Assembly (NCBI RefSeq): GCF_032484785.1 | Contig: NZ_JAUETR010000001.1 | Location: 2,793,501-2,857,500, forward strand | Length of the DNA: 64,000 nucleotides | Direction: 5' to 3' | From: Bradyrhizobium sp. SZCCHNS1050 | GTDB taxonomy: Bacteria > Pseudomonadota > Alphaproteobacteria > Rhizobiales > Xanthobacteraceae | Shown: positions 50,423 to 60,878 of the stretch, one piece after another | Numbering within the stretch: the stretch's first letter is position 1 | Layout of the letters: every line of letters starts with the position of its first letter | Notes under the pieces: generated by a model | Databases searched by the model: none | Seen by the model: only the letters and a program-made list of their open reading frames with translations | Told to the model about the DNA's origin: nothing | Translations under genes and position numbers: made by a program

Positions 50423-50546
50423 GAGCTTTGTAAATCGTTCTCGATGGTTACGAAGTGGTAGCAGGCGGTGGACGCGCTTGGCGCGTCGCTGGGCGGGTTG
50501 GCGGCTGGGACGCCGGAGTTCCAGGCCACATGTGCATAAAAAGATT

Positions 50547-50589
50547 TAGAGCGCGATAGCCTTTCCCGAAGGGGAGCCATCGCGCTCTA
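50547..50589 (-). terminator. 11-base hairpin with T-rich tail
   Basis: Arms tagagcgcgat and atcgcgctcta enclose an inner ctttcccgaagggg stem. On the minus strand the tail is aaatcttttta. It would end transcripts from the XRE gene, about 160 bases before it. Confidence 0.6.
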
Positions 50590-50688
50590 TTGGTCGTGAT
50601 CCAACCTGTCTATCGGCTCATTCGTCCGGCGGAACGCAGCGTGCCCAGCGCGTCGTCCGCAAACGTGCCCCGCTGATGGCCCCCCGAG

Positions 50689-50735
50689 GGCGCTGACATT
50701 CCTATGAGAGTGATCACGATAGGAATGTCAGCGCC
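50689..50735. repeat. 17-base perfect inverted repeat beside the XRE gene
   Basis: Arms ggcgctgacattcctat (50689-50705) and its exact inverse (50719-50735) surround 13 bases containing tgatca. It lies 11 bases past the XRE stop. A terminator, or a binding site or recombination scar, are possible; no T run follows either arm. Confidence 0.65.
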
Positions 50736-50745
50736 GGCGCATCAG

Positions 50746-51162
50746 CTAGCCTTCTTCCGGAGCTTCGCGATCAGCGATCTGCTCGACCAGGTCGACGATG
50801 CTGCGACGAAGCTTCGAATCGTGGATCCGCGTGAATGCGCGGGTCAACGCCAGTCCTTCGGAGGTTGCCAGGAAATCAGACACATAGGCGGGCGAAGCGC
50901 CTTCGCCGAAAGCTTCACCGTTGGTCCCGCCACTCGGGACCCCTTCGAACAGGAAGGAGACCGGGACCTGCAGAACCTCCGAGATCTGCTGAATCCGGCT
51001 GGCGCCGACTCGATTGGTGCCTTTTTCGTACTTCTGTATCTGCTGGAACGTGAGTCCGAGAGCCTCACCGAGTTTTTCCTGGCTCATGCCCAACATGATA
51101 CGGCGCATCCGCACCCGGCTGCCGACATGCTTGTCAACAGGGTTGGGCGCTTTCGTCGACAT
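50746..51162 (-). CDS. XRE-family transcriptional regulator
   Basis: A 138-residue Cro/C1-type regulator. The helix-turn-helix reads MSQEKLGEALGLTFQQIQKYEKGTNRV, shown in part, at residues 26-52. It matches the PhrR-like regulators that sit between lnt and metK in rhizobia. A conserved acidic C-terminal helix (RSIVDLVEQIAD) follows. Its targets are unknown. Convergent features lie downstream: two inverted repeats. Confidence 0.88.
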   Translation of the reverse strand: MSTKAPNPVDKHVGSRVRMRRIMLGMSQEKLGEALGLTFQQIQKYEKGTNRVGASRIQQISEVLQVPVSFLFEGVPSGGTNGEAFGEGASPAYVSDFLATSEGLALTRAFTRIHDSKLRRSIVDLVEQIADREAPEEG

Positions 51163-51394
51163 CTCTCAACTCCTTAGAATGGGCCTCGGAACGAGGCGGT
51201 CGCAGTATGCCTCAGGCGCTCACACCGTCAATTTATGTTCGCATGTCGTACTAACGAAGACGGCCGAGCAACGAACTGGACGGCTCATGCTGCCGCGCGA
51301 GAATGCGAATTGCAGCAGCTATCTGTCAACACTTGGGGTTTTGCTTGTCAAAAAAAATCTTACGGACCCGGAAAGAATCGAGATCTTGCTGTCG

Positions 51395-53005
51395 TCAGGG
51401 AAGCTTTTGAGCAACACGTCTGCGAACGACGGTGCTCAGGGCGATCACTAACAGGATCGCAACCGGAATGTCGCCGAGCCTTGCATAGGCTGTCGGCTGC
51501 AACGCAACAGGCAGCGCGGAATCCAGCACGCCCTCTGCGCCGAGAGGCAATTGCTTAACGATACGGCCGACGGGATCGATCACTGCGGAGATGCCGGTGT
51601 TCGCAGATCGAACTAATGGAAGTCCTTGCTCGATCGCGCGCCACTGCGCTTGCTGCAGATGCTGATGAGGCCCAGTCGAAATGCCGAACCAGCCATCGTT
51701 CGTCAAGTTGACGATCCAGCCCGGTCGTTCTTCGGTCGGCACGCTGTCACTCGGAAAGATCGCCTCGTAGCAGATCAAGGGAAGAACACGCGGAGCGTGT
51801 GGCACGTCCAGGTTGCGTCGCGCCGTGCCGGGGATGAAGCCGCCCTGCACCCGCGTGAGCTGCTCGAGCCCGATCCGCTCCAGCAGATTCTGGAACGGCA
51901 GGAACTCGCCGAACGGGACCAGATGGAGCTTGTCGTAGACCGACAGCACGGTGCCGTCGTGATCGATCACGTAGATCGAATTGTAGGCCCGGGTGATGGG
52001 GGTGTTGCGAGGCGCGTCGGGGGCGCGGACCGAACCGGTGATCAGCACCGTGCCCGGCGACAGCAGGTCGGCGATCTGGCCCATCGCGTCCGCCTCGCGG
52101 GTCAGGAAGAACGGGAACGCCGATTCCGGCCAGATCAGGACGTTGGTGTCCCGGACGCCGGTGGCGTTCGGGCCGGAGGCGCGGTCCGACAGCGCCAGAT
52201 AGCGGCGCATGACATCGACCTTGGCGCCATAGTTGAATTTGACGTCCTGCTGCAGGTTCGGCTGCATGATCCGCAGCTTGAGGTCGGCGACGAAGGCCGT
52301 CGGATGCAGGCCGAGCCGGATGGCGCCGAACACGCCCATCATCACGAGCAGGGCGGCGGCCGCGGCCGGCGCCCGCCAGCGCTCACGCCATGTCTTGCCG
52401 TCGATCAGCACCGCGGGGCTGGCAAAGATCGCGGTCGCCAGGAACGTCATGCCCCAGATCCCGATCAGCGAGGCCGTCTGCGCCAGCGCGAGCGGCTGCG
52501 ACAGGGCATAGCCGAACGTGTTCCAGGGAAAGCCAGTCAGCGCGTGGCCGCGCAGCCATTCGCTCGCGGTCAGGCAGACGGCGAGCGCCAGGATGCGGGT
52601 TGCATCACGCGTCCAGATCAACCGGGCCAGGGCGAAGCCCAGGGCCGGAAACAGCGCGAGATAGGCCGGCAGGCCCAGCACGGCGAACGGCATCAGCCAG
52701 GCGAAGGTGTCGGCATCGACCAGGAACGCGTTGCCGATCCAGTAAAGGCCGGGGACGAAATAGCCCATGCCGAAGCAGAAGCCGGTGAAGGCGGCAGCCG
52801 GGATGCCGCGCCGCCGTCCCGCCGCGGCGCCATCGATCAGCCAGACCAGAACCGGGAAGGTGATCGCAAGCACCGGCCAGGCGTTGAACGGGGCCATCGC
52901 GAGCGAGGAGAGCGCGCCGGCGGCGAGCGCGATCGCCGCACGCTTCCAGCCCCAGGCCAGGACAACGCCAATGGCGAGGCCGCGAATCGTCGATGGGCGG
53001 ATCAC
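51395..53005 (-). CDS. lnt: Apolipoprotein N-acyltransferase
   Basis: A 536-residue inner-membrane enzyme that adds the third acyl chain to lipoproteins. About seven membrane segments fill the first 235 residues, then a nitrilase-like domain with the Glu-Lys-Cys triad: WPESAFPF (near 291), YDKLHLVPFGEF (near 358) and ICYEAIF (near 411). Its start overlaps the corC stop by four bases. Confidence 0.96.
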   Translation of the reverse strand: MIRPSTIRGLAIGVVLAWGWKRAAIALAAGALSSLAMAPFNAWPVLAITFPVLVWLIDGAAAGRRRGIPAAAFTGFCFGMGYFVPGLYWIGNAFLVDADTFAWLMPFAVLGLPAYLALFPALGFALARLIWTRDATRILALAVCLTASEWLRGHALTGFPWNTFGYALSQPLALAQTASLIGIWGMTFLATAIFASPAVLIDGKTWRERWRAPAAAAALLVMMGVFGAIRLGLHPTAFVADLKLRIMQPNLQQDVKFNYGAKVDVMRRYLALSDRASGPNATGVRDTNVLIWPESAFPFFLTREADAMGQIADLLSPGTVLITGSVRAPDAPRNTPITRAYNSIYVIDHDGTVLSVYDKLHLVPFGEFLPFQNLLERIGLEQLTRVQGGFIPGTARRNLDVPHAPRVLPLICYEAIFPSDSVPTEERPGWIVNLTNDGWFGISTGPHQHLQQAQWRAIEQGLPLVRSANTGISAVIDPVGRIVKQLPLGAEGVLDSALPVALQPTAYARLGDIPVAILLVIALSTVVRRRVAQKLP

Positions 53006-54171
53006 TGTGAGCTGGCTCCATCGCCCCGTGGCGGGCTGCTATCGTCGTGGACCGGCGCAGGGCCGGCCTCTGTCGGCGGCGGCTCGGCCGGGACGTCCGT
53101 GTCGGCCGGGGTCGCTTCCGGCGCAACGTCTCGACGCCGGCTTTCGCGCTGCGGGCGGGGAGTCGGGCGTTCCTTGCGCGGCGCGATGCGCAGGCGCTTG
53201 ACCCGGCGCGGATCGGCATCGAGCACCTCGACCTCGAAATTGCCGGGGCCGGAGATCAGCTCGCCGCGCACCGGCAGCCGGCCGACATGGTTGACGAGAT
53301 AGCCGCCGAGCGTCTCCACCCCTTCGCCCGCCTCTCCCGTCACGAACTCCTCGCCGATCACCCGGCGTACGTCGTCGAGGCTGGCGCGGGCGTCCGCGAT
53401 GAAGGCGTTGTCGGCCTGCCGCACGATCGCCGGCGGCTCGTCGCTGTCGTGCTCGTCGTCGATCTCGCCGACGATCTGCTCGACGATGTCCTCGATGGAG
53501 ACCAGCCCGTCGGTGCCGCCATATTCGTCGACGACCAGCGCCAGATGGATGCGCGAGGCCTGCATCTGCGCCAGCAGGTCGATCGCGCGCATCGACGGCG
53601 GCACGTAGAGCAGCTTGCGGATGATGTTGGCCTCGAACAGCGGCATCGACAGATCGACGGCCTTGAGATCGAGGCCGGCGGGCAGCGGCTTCTTGCGCCG
53701 CGCCTTCACCTCGTCGGAGACCCGGGCCTGCGCTGTGGTGAAGGCGAGCAGGTCGCGGATGTGCACCATGCCTTCGGGGTCGTCGAGCGTGTCGTTGTAG
53801 ACGACGAGGCGCGAATGCGATGCGCTCTCGAACAGGCTCATCAGTTCGCCGAGCGTGATGTCGCGCCGGACGGCGACGATGTCGGCACGATGCACCATCA
53901 CGTCGGCGATGCGCCGCTCGTGCAAATCGAGGATGTTGCGCAGGAGCGTGCGCTCGACCGCGGAGAAGCCGATGTCATCGGGCGTCGAGGCATCGAGCAC
54001 GACCTGCAGATCGTCGCGAACCGAGCCGCCGCCTTTCCAGCCGAACAGGTTGCGCAGCGCGCGAAACAGCCAGTTCTCGCCCGGCGAGCGGCCGAGCTCG
54101 GCCGGCGGCACCACGGCCGGCAGATTGCGCGTCTGGCGCGGATTGTCGTGGATGGGCTCGGAATCGGCCAT
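53002..54171 (-). CDS. corC: CorC/HlyC-family CBS-domain protein
   Basis: A 389-residue cytosolic CorC-like protein: two CBS domains (VMVHRADIVAVRRDITLGELM, SMRAIDLLAQMQASRIHLALVVDEYGGTDGLVSIEDIVEQIVGEI, in part) and a CorC_HlyC transporter-associated domain, then an Arg/Pro-rich tail. It may affect divalent-cation handling but its role is unsettled. It starts two bases after ybeY, in the ybeY-corC-lnt order seen widely. Confidence 0.92.
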   Translation of the reverse strand: MADSEPIHDNPRQTRNLPAVVPPAELGRSPGENWLFRALRNLFGWKGGGSVRDDLQVVLDASTPDDIGFSAVERTLLRNILDLHERRIADVMVHRADIVAVRRDITLGELMSLFESASHSRLVVYNDTLDDPEGMVHIRDLLAFTTAQARVSDEVKARRKKPLPAGLDLKAVDLSMPLFEANIIRKLLYVPPSMRAIDLLAQMQASRIHLALVVDEYGGTDGLVSIEDIVEQIVGEIDDEHDSDEPPAIVRQADNAFIADARASLDDVRRVIGEEFVTGEAGEGVETLGGYLVNHVGRLPVRGELISGPGNFEVEVLDADPRRVKRLRIAPRKERPTPRPQRESRRRDVAPEATPADTDVPAEPPPTEAGPAPVHDDSSPPRGDGASSQ

Positions 54172-54173
54172 GG

Positions 54174-54683
54174 TCAGTTCATCCGTTCCCGGTCGGCATA
54201 GGGATCGGGGATGCCGAGATGGGCCAGGATCTCGGTCTCCAGCGCCTCCATCTCCTCGGCCTCGTCATCGGTCTCGTGATCGTAGCCGATCAGATGCAGG
54301 AAGCCGTGCACGGTGAGATGGCTGAGATGATGCTCGAACGGCTTCTGTTCGTCGTCGGCCTCGCGCCGCATCGTCTCATAGGCGATGGCGATGTCGCCGA
54401 GCATGCGCGGGGCATCATCCTCGCCGCGCGGTCCGGTCGGCTGCAGCGCCGGAAACGACAGCACGTTGGTGGGCTTGTCGATGCCGCGCCAATTGCTGTT
54501 CAGGGTGCGGATGCCCTGGTCGTCCGTCAGCATGACGGCGATCTCGGCGTCGCCGACATCGGCATCGACCATCTCGGCCGCGGCGAGAATGGCGCGTTGT
54601 ATGACGTCCTCGGCGTCAGGCTGGTCCTGCCAGCAATCGGCTGCGACGATCACCTCGGTCGTTGGAATGGGACTTTGTGGCAT
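54174..54683 (-). CDS. ybeY: Endoribonuclease YbeY
   Basis: A 169-residue metal-dependent RNase for 16S rRNA 3'-end maturation and ribosome quality control. The signature HGFLHLIGYDHETDDEAEEM holds the three zinc-binding His. Between phoH-like and corC on the same strand, 63 bases after the former. Confidence 0.96.
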   Translation of the reverse strand: MPQSPIPTTEVIVAADCWQDQPDAEDVIQRAILAAAEMVDADVGDAEIAVMLTDDQGIRTLNSNWRGIDKPTNVLSFPALQPTGPRGEDDAPRMLGDIAIAYETMRREADDEQKPFEHHLSHLTVHGFLHLIGYDHETDDEAEEMEALETEILAHLGIPDPYADRERMN

Positions 54684-54746
54684 CCTGGTCGATATCTGTG
54701 CGGATGGCGCTGGAACGACGCGACCATCGGCGTGCTTGCTCTCGCG

Positions 54747-55784
54747 TCAGCGGGCTTTCGGCCCCTCATAGGCGGCGACGATGCGCGCCACCAATTCGTG
54801 GCGGATGACATCCTCGCCGGTGAACCGGACCTGCGCGATCCCCTCGACACCGTCGAGCAGGCGCGCGGCTTCGGCGAGTCCGGAGGTCTGGCCGTTCGGC
54901 AAATCGACCTGCGAGGGATCGCCGGTGATGATCATGCGGCTGTTCTCGCCGAGACGCGTGAGGAACATCTTCATCTGCATCGATGTGGTGTTCTGCGCCT
55001 CGTCGAGGATGATCGCGGCGTTGGTCAAGGTGCGCCCGCGCATGAAGGCGAGCGGCGCGATCTCGATCTCGCCGGCCTGCAGCGCGCGCTCGACGATGCG
55101 CGCGTCCATCAGATCGTACAGCGCGTCGTAGATCGGGCGCAGATAGGGATCGACCTTCTCACGGAGGTCGCCAGGCAGGAAGCCGAGCCGCTCGCCGGCT
55201 TCGACCGCCGGGCGTGAGAGGATGATGCGGTCGACTTCCTTCCGCTCGAACAGCTGCGCCGCATGCGCGACCGCAAGCCAGGTCTTGCCGGTGCCGGCCG
55301 GGCCGATGCCGAACACGAGCTCGTGCCGCTTCAGCGCGCGGATGTAGGAATCCTGCGCGGCGGTGCGGGCGCGCACCGGGCGCTTGCGCAGGTTGATGCT
55401 CTCGAACGCGTTCTTGGCGTTCTTGGCGTCGAACTCGAACAGCGAGCCCTGCGCCACCACGGCGCGGATCGCGCCCTCGACGTCGCCCTGCGCCAGATCG
55501 TGGCCCTTCACGGCCTGCGCATAGAGCGATTCGAGCACGCGCCGCGCGGCATCGCAGCCGTCGCGTGTTCCGCCGATGGTGATGTGGTTGCCGCGGGAAT
55601 CGACGACGACGCCGAGCCGTCGTTCGACCAGGGCCAGATTCTGGCCGTAAGGCCCGACCAGGGCGGAGGCGGCACGGTTGTCGTCGAAATCGATGACGAC
55701 CTGGGTCTCGGGGGGCATGGACATGTCGCGGTCGTACTTGCGGCTGGGAGCGAGGGAAGACGGATCCGATGCGCTCTTGGGCAA
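54747..55784 (-). CDS. ybeZ: PhoH-family ATPase (YbeZ)
   Basis: A 345-residue PhoH-like ATPase that works with YbeY. An N-terminal KH-like region precedes the P-loop GPAGTGKTWLAVA (near 160), LSRPAVEAGERLGFLPGD and the Walker B DEAQNT. The start I take is a TTG at 55784, with GGAGG eight bases upstream inside the end of miaB; an ATG 20 codons later lacks a site. Starts four bases after the miaB stop. Confidence 0.93.
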   Translation of the reverse strand: MPKSASDPSSLAPSRKYDRDMSMPPETQVVIDFDDNRAASALVGPYGQNLALVERRLGVVVDSRGNHITIGGTRDGCDAARRVLESLYAQAVKGHDLAQGDVEGAIRAVVAQGSLFEFDAKNAKNAFESINLRKRPVRARTAAQDSYIRALKRHELVFGIGPAGTGKTWLAVAHAAQLFERKEVDRIILSRPAVEAGERLGFLPGDLREKVDPYLRPIYDALYDLMDARIVERALQAGEIEIAPLAFMRGRTLTNAAIILDEAQNTTSMQMKMFLTRLGENSRMIITGDPSQVDLPNGQTSGLAEAARLLDGVEGIAQVRFTGEDVIRHELVARIVAAYEGPKAR

Positions 55785-55788
55785 GTGC

Positions 55789-57186
<1,398 letters not shown>

Positions 57187-57242
57187 GAACCCTTGCATGC
57201 AGTCGGAGGCGCGCCCAATTCGGCGCCGCGCTCAGATATAGG

Positions 57243-57962
57243 CTAGGGGGCCGAAAATCCAGCGATCGCGGGCTTTTTCTCGGCCAGCCGGCTCAGAATC
57301 GCCGGCAACTGCCGCATGTCGTCGAAAACCACGGTGGCGCCGGCCGCGCGCAGGTCGTCGGCGTGCCCGGGCCGGCAGTGGCTGCCGCCGTGAAACCCGA
57401 GCACTGTCATGCCGGCGGCGACACCGCCCCGGATACCGGCCGTGCTGTCCTCGACCACCACGCAGGCCGTGGGACGCGCCTTCATCTGCGCTGCGGCGAA
57501 CAGAAACAGATCGGGCGCGGGCTTGCCGTTCTCGACCTGGGAGGATGAGAAGATGTGCGGGGCGAGGCGATCGTAGAGCCGGGTGGCGCCAAGGCTGACG
57601 CGCATGCGCTGGTGCGAGCCGGAGGAGGCGACGCACACCGGCACGTCGATGGTGTCGAGCGTCTCCGCGATCCCGTCGATGGCCGCGAGGTCCTGCTCGA
57701 AGGCGCGGAACAGGCGATCCTGCAGTTTCGGGTTGAAATCGTCGGGCAGGGAACGGCCGAGCTCGGCCTCGACCTCGAGCTTCGCCTGTTTCAGGGAGCG
57801 GCCCAGGAACCGCGCGAACACCTGCTCGGTCGTGATCGGATAGCCGCACAGGCTGAGCACGTCGGCGTGCGTCTGACAGGAGATCACCTCGCTGTCGACC
57901 AGCACGCCATCGCAATCGAAAATGACGAGATCGAGGTTCGAAGCCGTCGCCGCGTCAGCCAT
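57243..57962 (-). CDS. HAD-superfamily phosphatase (β-phosphoglucomutase-like)
   Basis: A 239-residue HAD hydrolase. Motif I is FDCDGVLVDSE with both Asp; VASSGS is motif II; KPAPD gives the Lys, and VVEDSTAGI motif IV. The cap type suits a sugar-phosphate phosphatase. Its start overlaps the fur stop by eight bases, so the two are coupled. Substrate unknown. Confidence 0.9.
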   Translation of the reverse strand: MADAATASNLDLVIFDCDGVLVDSEVISCQTHADVLSLCGYPITTEQVFARFLGRSLKQAKLEVEAELGRSLPDDFNPKLQDRLFRAFEQDLAAIDGIAETLDTIDVPVCVASSGSHQRMRVSLGATRLYDRLAPHIFSSSQVENGKPAPDLFLFAAAQMKARPTACVVVEDSTAGIRGGVAAGMTVLGFHGGSHCRPGHADDLRAAGATVVFDDMRQLPAILSRLAEKKPAIAGFSAP

Positions 57963-58407
57963 TCGTCTCTTCGTCGAGCGGCACGCAATACAGCTCCAGC
58001 CGGTGATCGACCAGCTTGTAGCCGAGCTTGCGGGCGATCTCGGCCTGCAGCTTCTCGATCTCCTCGGAGGTGAACTCGATCACCTTGCCGTCGCGCAGAT
58101 TGATCAGATGATCATGATGGCTGTCGCGCATCTGCTCGTAGCGGGCGCGACCCTCGCGGAAATCATGCCGTTCGATGATGCCGGCATCCTCGAACAGCTT
58201 CACGGTGCGATAGACCGTGGAGATCGAGATCTTGTCGTCGACGGCGACGCAGCGCCGGTACAACTCCTCGACGTCGGGATGGTCGCAGGCTTCCGCGAGC
58301 ACGCGGGCAATGACCCGGCGCTGCTCGGTCATGCGCATGCCGGTGGCGGCACAGCGGGCCTCGATTCCGGTGGAATTGAGCGCTGGCGTGGTTTTCAAGG
58401 AGGTCAT
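57955..58407 (-). CDS. fur: Ferric/manganese uptake regulator, Fur family
   Basis: A 150-residue Fur-type repressor. The winged helix (MTEQRRVIARVLAEA, ISISTVYRTVKLFEDAGII) and the metal-binding HHDHLINLRDGKVIEF are intact. In rhizobia the Fur homologue usually senses manganese (Mur), so the metal is not decided here. Start at ATG 58407 with GAGGCGAGA upstream; a longer start at 58443 is less likely. Second Fur-family gene in the window besides irr. Confidence 0.92.
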   Translation of the reverse strand: MTSLKTTPALNSTGIEARCAATGMRMTEQRRVIARVLAEACDHPDVEELYRRCVAVDDKISISTVYRTVKLFEDAGIIERHDFREGRARYEQMRDSHHDHLINLRDGKVIEFTSEEIEKLQAEIARKLGYKLVDHRLELYCVPLDEETNG

Positions 58408-58450
58408 CGTGTCTCGCCTCAAGGATGCGCTTTCTGCCACCAAGCGCAGG

Positions 58451-58933
58451 TTACGACAAGTCCCGGCGCATCAGAAGCGCATTCAACTGTTCCCCGCCGG
58501 GCTGAAGGTAATAGCGTTCCCGACGGCCCACGGTCGCAAATCCGGCGCGTTCATAGAGTCGGCGGGCCGGCTGGTTGTTTTCCTCCACTTCGAGAAAGAC
58601 CGTCCGGACCCCGCGCCCCGCGAGGTGCCCGAGATGCTGCAGCAACAGATCACGAGAAAATCCGCGGCCGCGCTGATTTGGGTCAAGTGCAACTGACAAT
58701 ATTTCCGCTTCGTCCGCGCCGATTCGCGAGACGATGAAGCCGATGAGCTTCCGCCCGAGCCGCAGCCGATGGATCATGGTGTTGCGCTCGGCCAGCATCG
58801 CCTCGAACTCGCCTTCGCCCCAGCCGCGGTGAAACGAGGCGGCGTGGATCTGGGCGAGCCTGGCGGCGTCGCGCGGCGCGGCCGCTTCGATCAACGGTTT
58901 GGGGCTGCCGAGCCAGCGGAAGAACATGTTCAT
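58451..58933 (-). CDS. rimI: Ribosomal-protein-alanine acetyltransferase RimI
   Basis: A 160-residue GNAT enzyme that acetylates the N-terminal Ala of S18. The acetyl-CoA loop is DPNQRGRGFSRDLL, and VEENNQPARRLYERAGF follows. Its ATG overlaps the tsaB stop by four bases, and fur follows by 44 bases. tsaB-rimI pairing is standard. Confidence 0.92.
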   Translation of the reverse strand: MNMFFRWLGSPKPLIEAAAPRDAARLAQIHAASFHRGWGEGEFEAMLAERNTMIHRLRLGRKLIGFIVSRIGADEAEILSVALDPNQRGRGFSRDLLLQHLGHLAGRGVRTVFLEVEENNQPARRLYERAGFATVGRRERYYLQPGGEQLNALLMRRDLS

Positions 58934-59631
58934 GACGAGACGGCCGTCTGCGCCGGTTGACGCGCCGCCCCGGCGGGCGGCTTGACGTCGGGCGCGCGCA
59001 GATAGAACGGTCGCGCCGGCGCGTGCGCCGGGTCGGCGGCCGCGCCAAGCCAGGCGACCCAGCCGATGTCGGGTCCGTCTTGCGAGTCGACCGCAACTGG
59101 CGCGGCGGCTTCCTTGGGCCACCGCTCGGCCAGCAGCGCCGCGGCGTTGCCGACGAGGTGCGGGGCGCCGAGCCGCGCGGCCGGCAGGACGTCGTCTGTC
59201 GCAGCGACCTGGGGCGCGACCAGTTCCTCGCCGCTGCCGCTCACGACTTGGTAGTAGACATGGTCGTGCCGGGCATCGATCGCCGAGATCACCGGGTTGG
59301 CGCGGTCCTCGCTGACGATCGGCGCCGCGTAGGCGGACAGCGTGGTCACGCCGACGACCGGCTTGTGCGCCGCCAAGGCAATGCCGCGCGCGGCGGAGAG
59401 GCCGACGCGCAGCCCGGTGAAACTACCAGGACCCGTCGTCACCGCGATGCGGTCGAGCTCGTGGAAGCCGACGCCCGACTGGCGCATCACGCGCGCGATC
59501 AGCGGCATCAGCGCCTCGGCGTGGCCGCGCTTCATCGGCAGCGTTTCCTCGGCGCGCATCGCGGCCGAATCAGTGTCCAGAACGGCAGCCGCGCAATGGT
59601 CGAGGGCAGTATCGATGGCGAGGATCAACAT
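58930..59631 (-). CDS. tsaB: tRNA threonylcarbamoyladenosine biosynthesis protein TsaB
   Basis: A 233-residue inactive sugar-kinase-fold partner of TsaD in t6A37 synthesis. The hallmark TTGPGSFTGLRVGLSAARGIA is near residue 64. TsaE is present in this window as the N-terminal part of the fusion at 9881-11422; TsaD is not. First gene of tsaB-rimI-fur-HAD-miaB. Confidence 0.95.
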   Translation of the reverse strand: MLILAIDTALDHCAAAVLDTDSAAMRAEETLPMKRGHAEALMPLIARVMRQSGVGFHELDRIAVTTGPGSFTGLRVGLSAARGIALAAHKPVVGVTTLSAYAAPIVSEDRANPVISAIDARHDHVYYQVVSGSGEELVAPQVAATDDVLPAARLGAPHLVGNAAALLAERWPKEAAAPVAVDSQDGPDIGWVAWLGAAADPAHAPARPFYLRAPDVKPPAGAARQPAQTAVSS

Positions 59632-60200
59632 CCGGTCAGATTCACATTGAAAGGAGCGCCGAATACCTTTTTGGGGCTTTGATAAAGTCGGTTGCCGCTT
59701 TCTTACATCCTGATCGGGAAAAACGCATCACGGCGCACGACCGCAAACTACTGAATTGGCGCTCATTCAAGCAAATCTTTCCGGGCTGTTGGATTGATCG
59801 TCCGGTTCGACGCTCAGGCCGCCGCGCCATCCCGGTGGCAAAGGCGATGCCCGGCGCGATGAGGCCGGGTCGAGGCGATCAATCGCTCGCAAGCTGGTGC
59901 TCGGGTTCGGCACCGACGGCATGGGGATCACCGCCTCATCCGGGCCAGCCTCAAACGCCCAATTCCGCTCGGTCAAGTTCGAGCCCAGTGGGGGGCGATG
60001 AGCAGGTCCGGCGAAAGTGCCGATTGGCGCGAGTCTGGGCGGCGTCGGCGAAGCCGGTCGGCGCGCCGAGCGCGGTGACCAGCGAGATACCGTCGAGCAT
60101 GCGGCGGGGGCGGCCGTGGCCGCCACCCTCGGCGGCGCAGCGTGAGCGGAGGCTGATTGGCGCGCAGATCTGTTCGCCAACCCCATTCGCCATTGCCTTC
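59632..60200. other. Unassigned region between nfu and tsaB
   Basis: About 570 bases with no supported gene. Open frames exist on both strands (for example minus 59951-60220) but none shows a recognisable domain, a good ribosome binding site or normal amino-acid composition (they are Arg/Pro/Ser-rich). The part next to tsaB is less GC-rich and may be promoter. It may be a decayed gene. Confidence 0.45.
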
Positions 60201-60770
60201 CTACATCGGCCGGACTTCAACCACCTCGGGCACGAAGTGCTTCAGCAGGTTCTGGATGCCGTGCTGCAGGGTCGCGGTCGATGACGGGCAGCCCGAGCAG
60301 GCGCCCTTCATGTTGAGATAGACGATGCCGTCCTTGAAGCCGCGGAAGGTGATGTCGCCGCCGTCATTGGCTACGGCCGGACGGACGCGGCTCTCGATCA
60401 GGTCCTTGATCATGCCGACCGTCTCGGTGTCGGCCTCGTCGTAGAACTCGTCGTCCTCGTCGGCGGATTCGTCATTGGCCGCGCTGCCGTCGGCGAGCAG
60501 CGGCGCGCCCGACATGTAGTGCTCCATGATCGCGCCGAGGATCGCCGGCTTGAGGTGCTGCCACTCACCGTCGCTCTTGGTGACGGTGATGAAATCGGCG
60601 CCGTAGAACACCCCGCTGACGCCGTCGACGGCGAACAGGCGCTCGGCCAGCGGGGAGCGCGCGGCGGCGTCGCGGCTGCCGAACTCCATCGTGCCCGCGG
60701 GCAACACGACGCGGCCCGGGATGAACTTCAAGGTGGCGGGATTGGGGGTGGCTTCGGTCTGGATGAACAT
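60201..60770 (-). CDS. NifU-family Fe-S scaffold (Nfu)
   Basis: A 189-residue protein with the N-terminal Nfu_N domain (FIQTEATPNPATLKFIPG) and a C-terminal NifU-like domain carrying the cluster-binding CSGCPS. It delivers Fe-S clusters to target enzymes. The ATG at 60770 follows GGAG by six bases; longer frames have no similarity. Confidence 0.94.
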   Translation of the reverse strand: MFIQTEATPNPATLKFIPGRVVLPAGTMEFGSRDAAARSPLAERLFAVDGVSGVFYGADFITVTKSDGEWQHLKPAILGAIMEHYMSGAPLLADGSAANDESADEDDEFYDEADTETVGMIKDLIESRVRPAVANDGGDITFRGFKDGIVYLNMKGACSGCPSSTATLQHGIQNLLKHFVPEVVEVRPM

Positions 60771-60878
60771 GGTTTTCTCCGGCAGCGCCGGTTCAAGGCC
60801 GGCCTGTGGTGTCCTCATAGCAGATGGCGCGAACGCGCGCACGATCAAGGGGGCATGGCCGGCGTTTCAGATCTAAGC

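Larger units (their letters stand above)
50423..50745. other. Intergenic region dominated by two large inverted repeats
   Basis: No gene is supported in these 323 bases. One hairpin (50547-50589) has perfect 11-base arms and is followed by T-rich sequence on the minus strand. A second (50689-50735) has perfect 17-base arms. I looked for a SAM riboswitch and for remains of metK and saw neither. Confidence 0.55.

Noticed and set aside
50423..50745. A SAM riboswitch in the former metK position
   Set aside because: No conserved riboswitch core could be recognised; only simple hairpins are present.
59767..60186. A 139-residue minus-strand frame between nfu and tsaB
   Set aside because: Arg/Pro/Ser-rich composition typical of out-of-frame high-GC sequence, no domain, no start signal.
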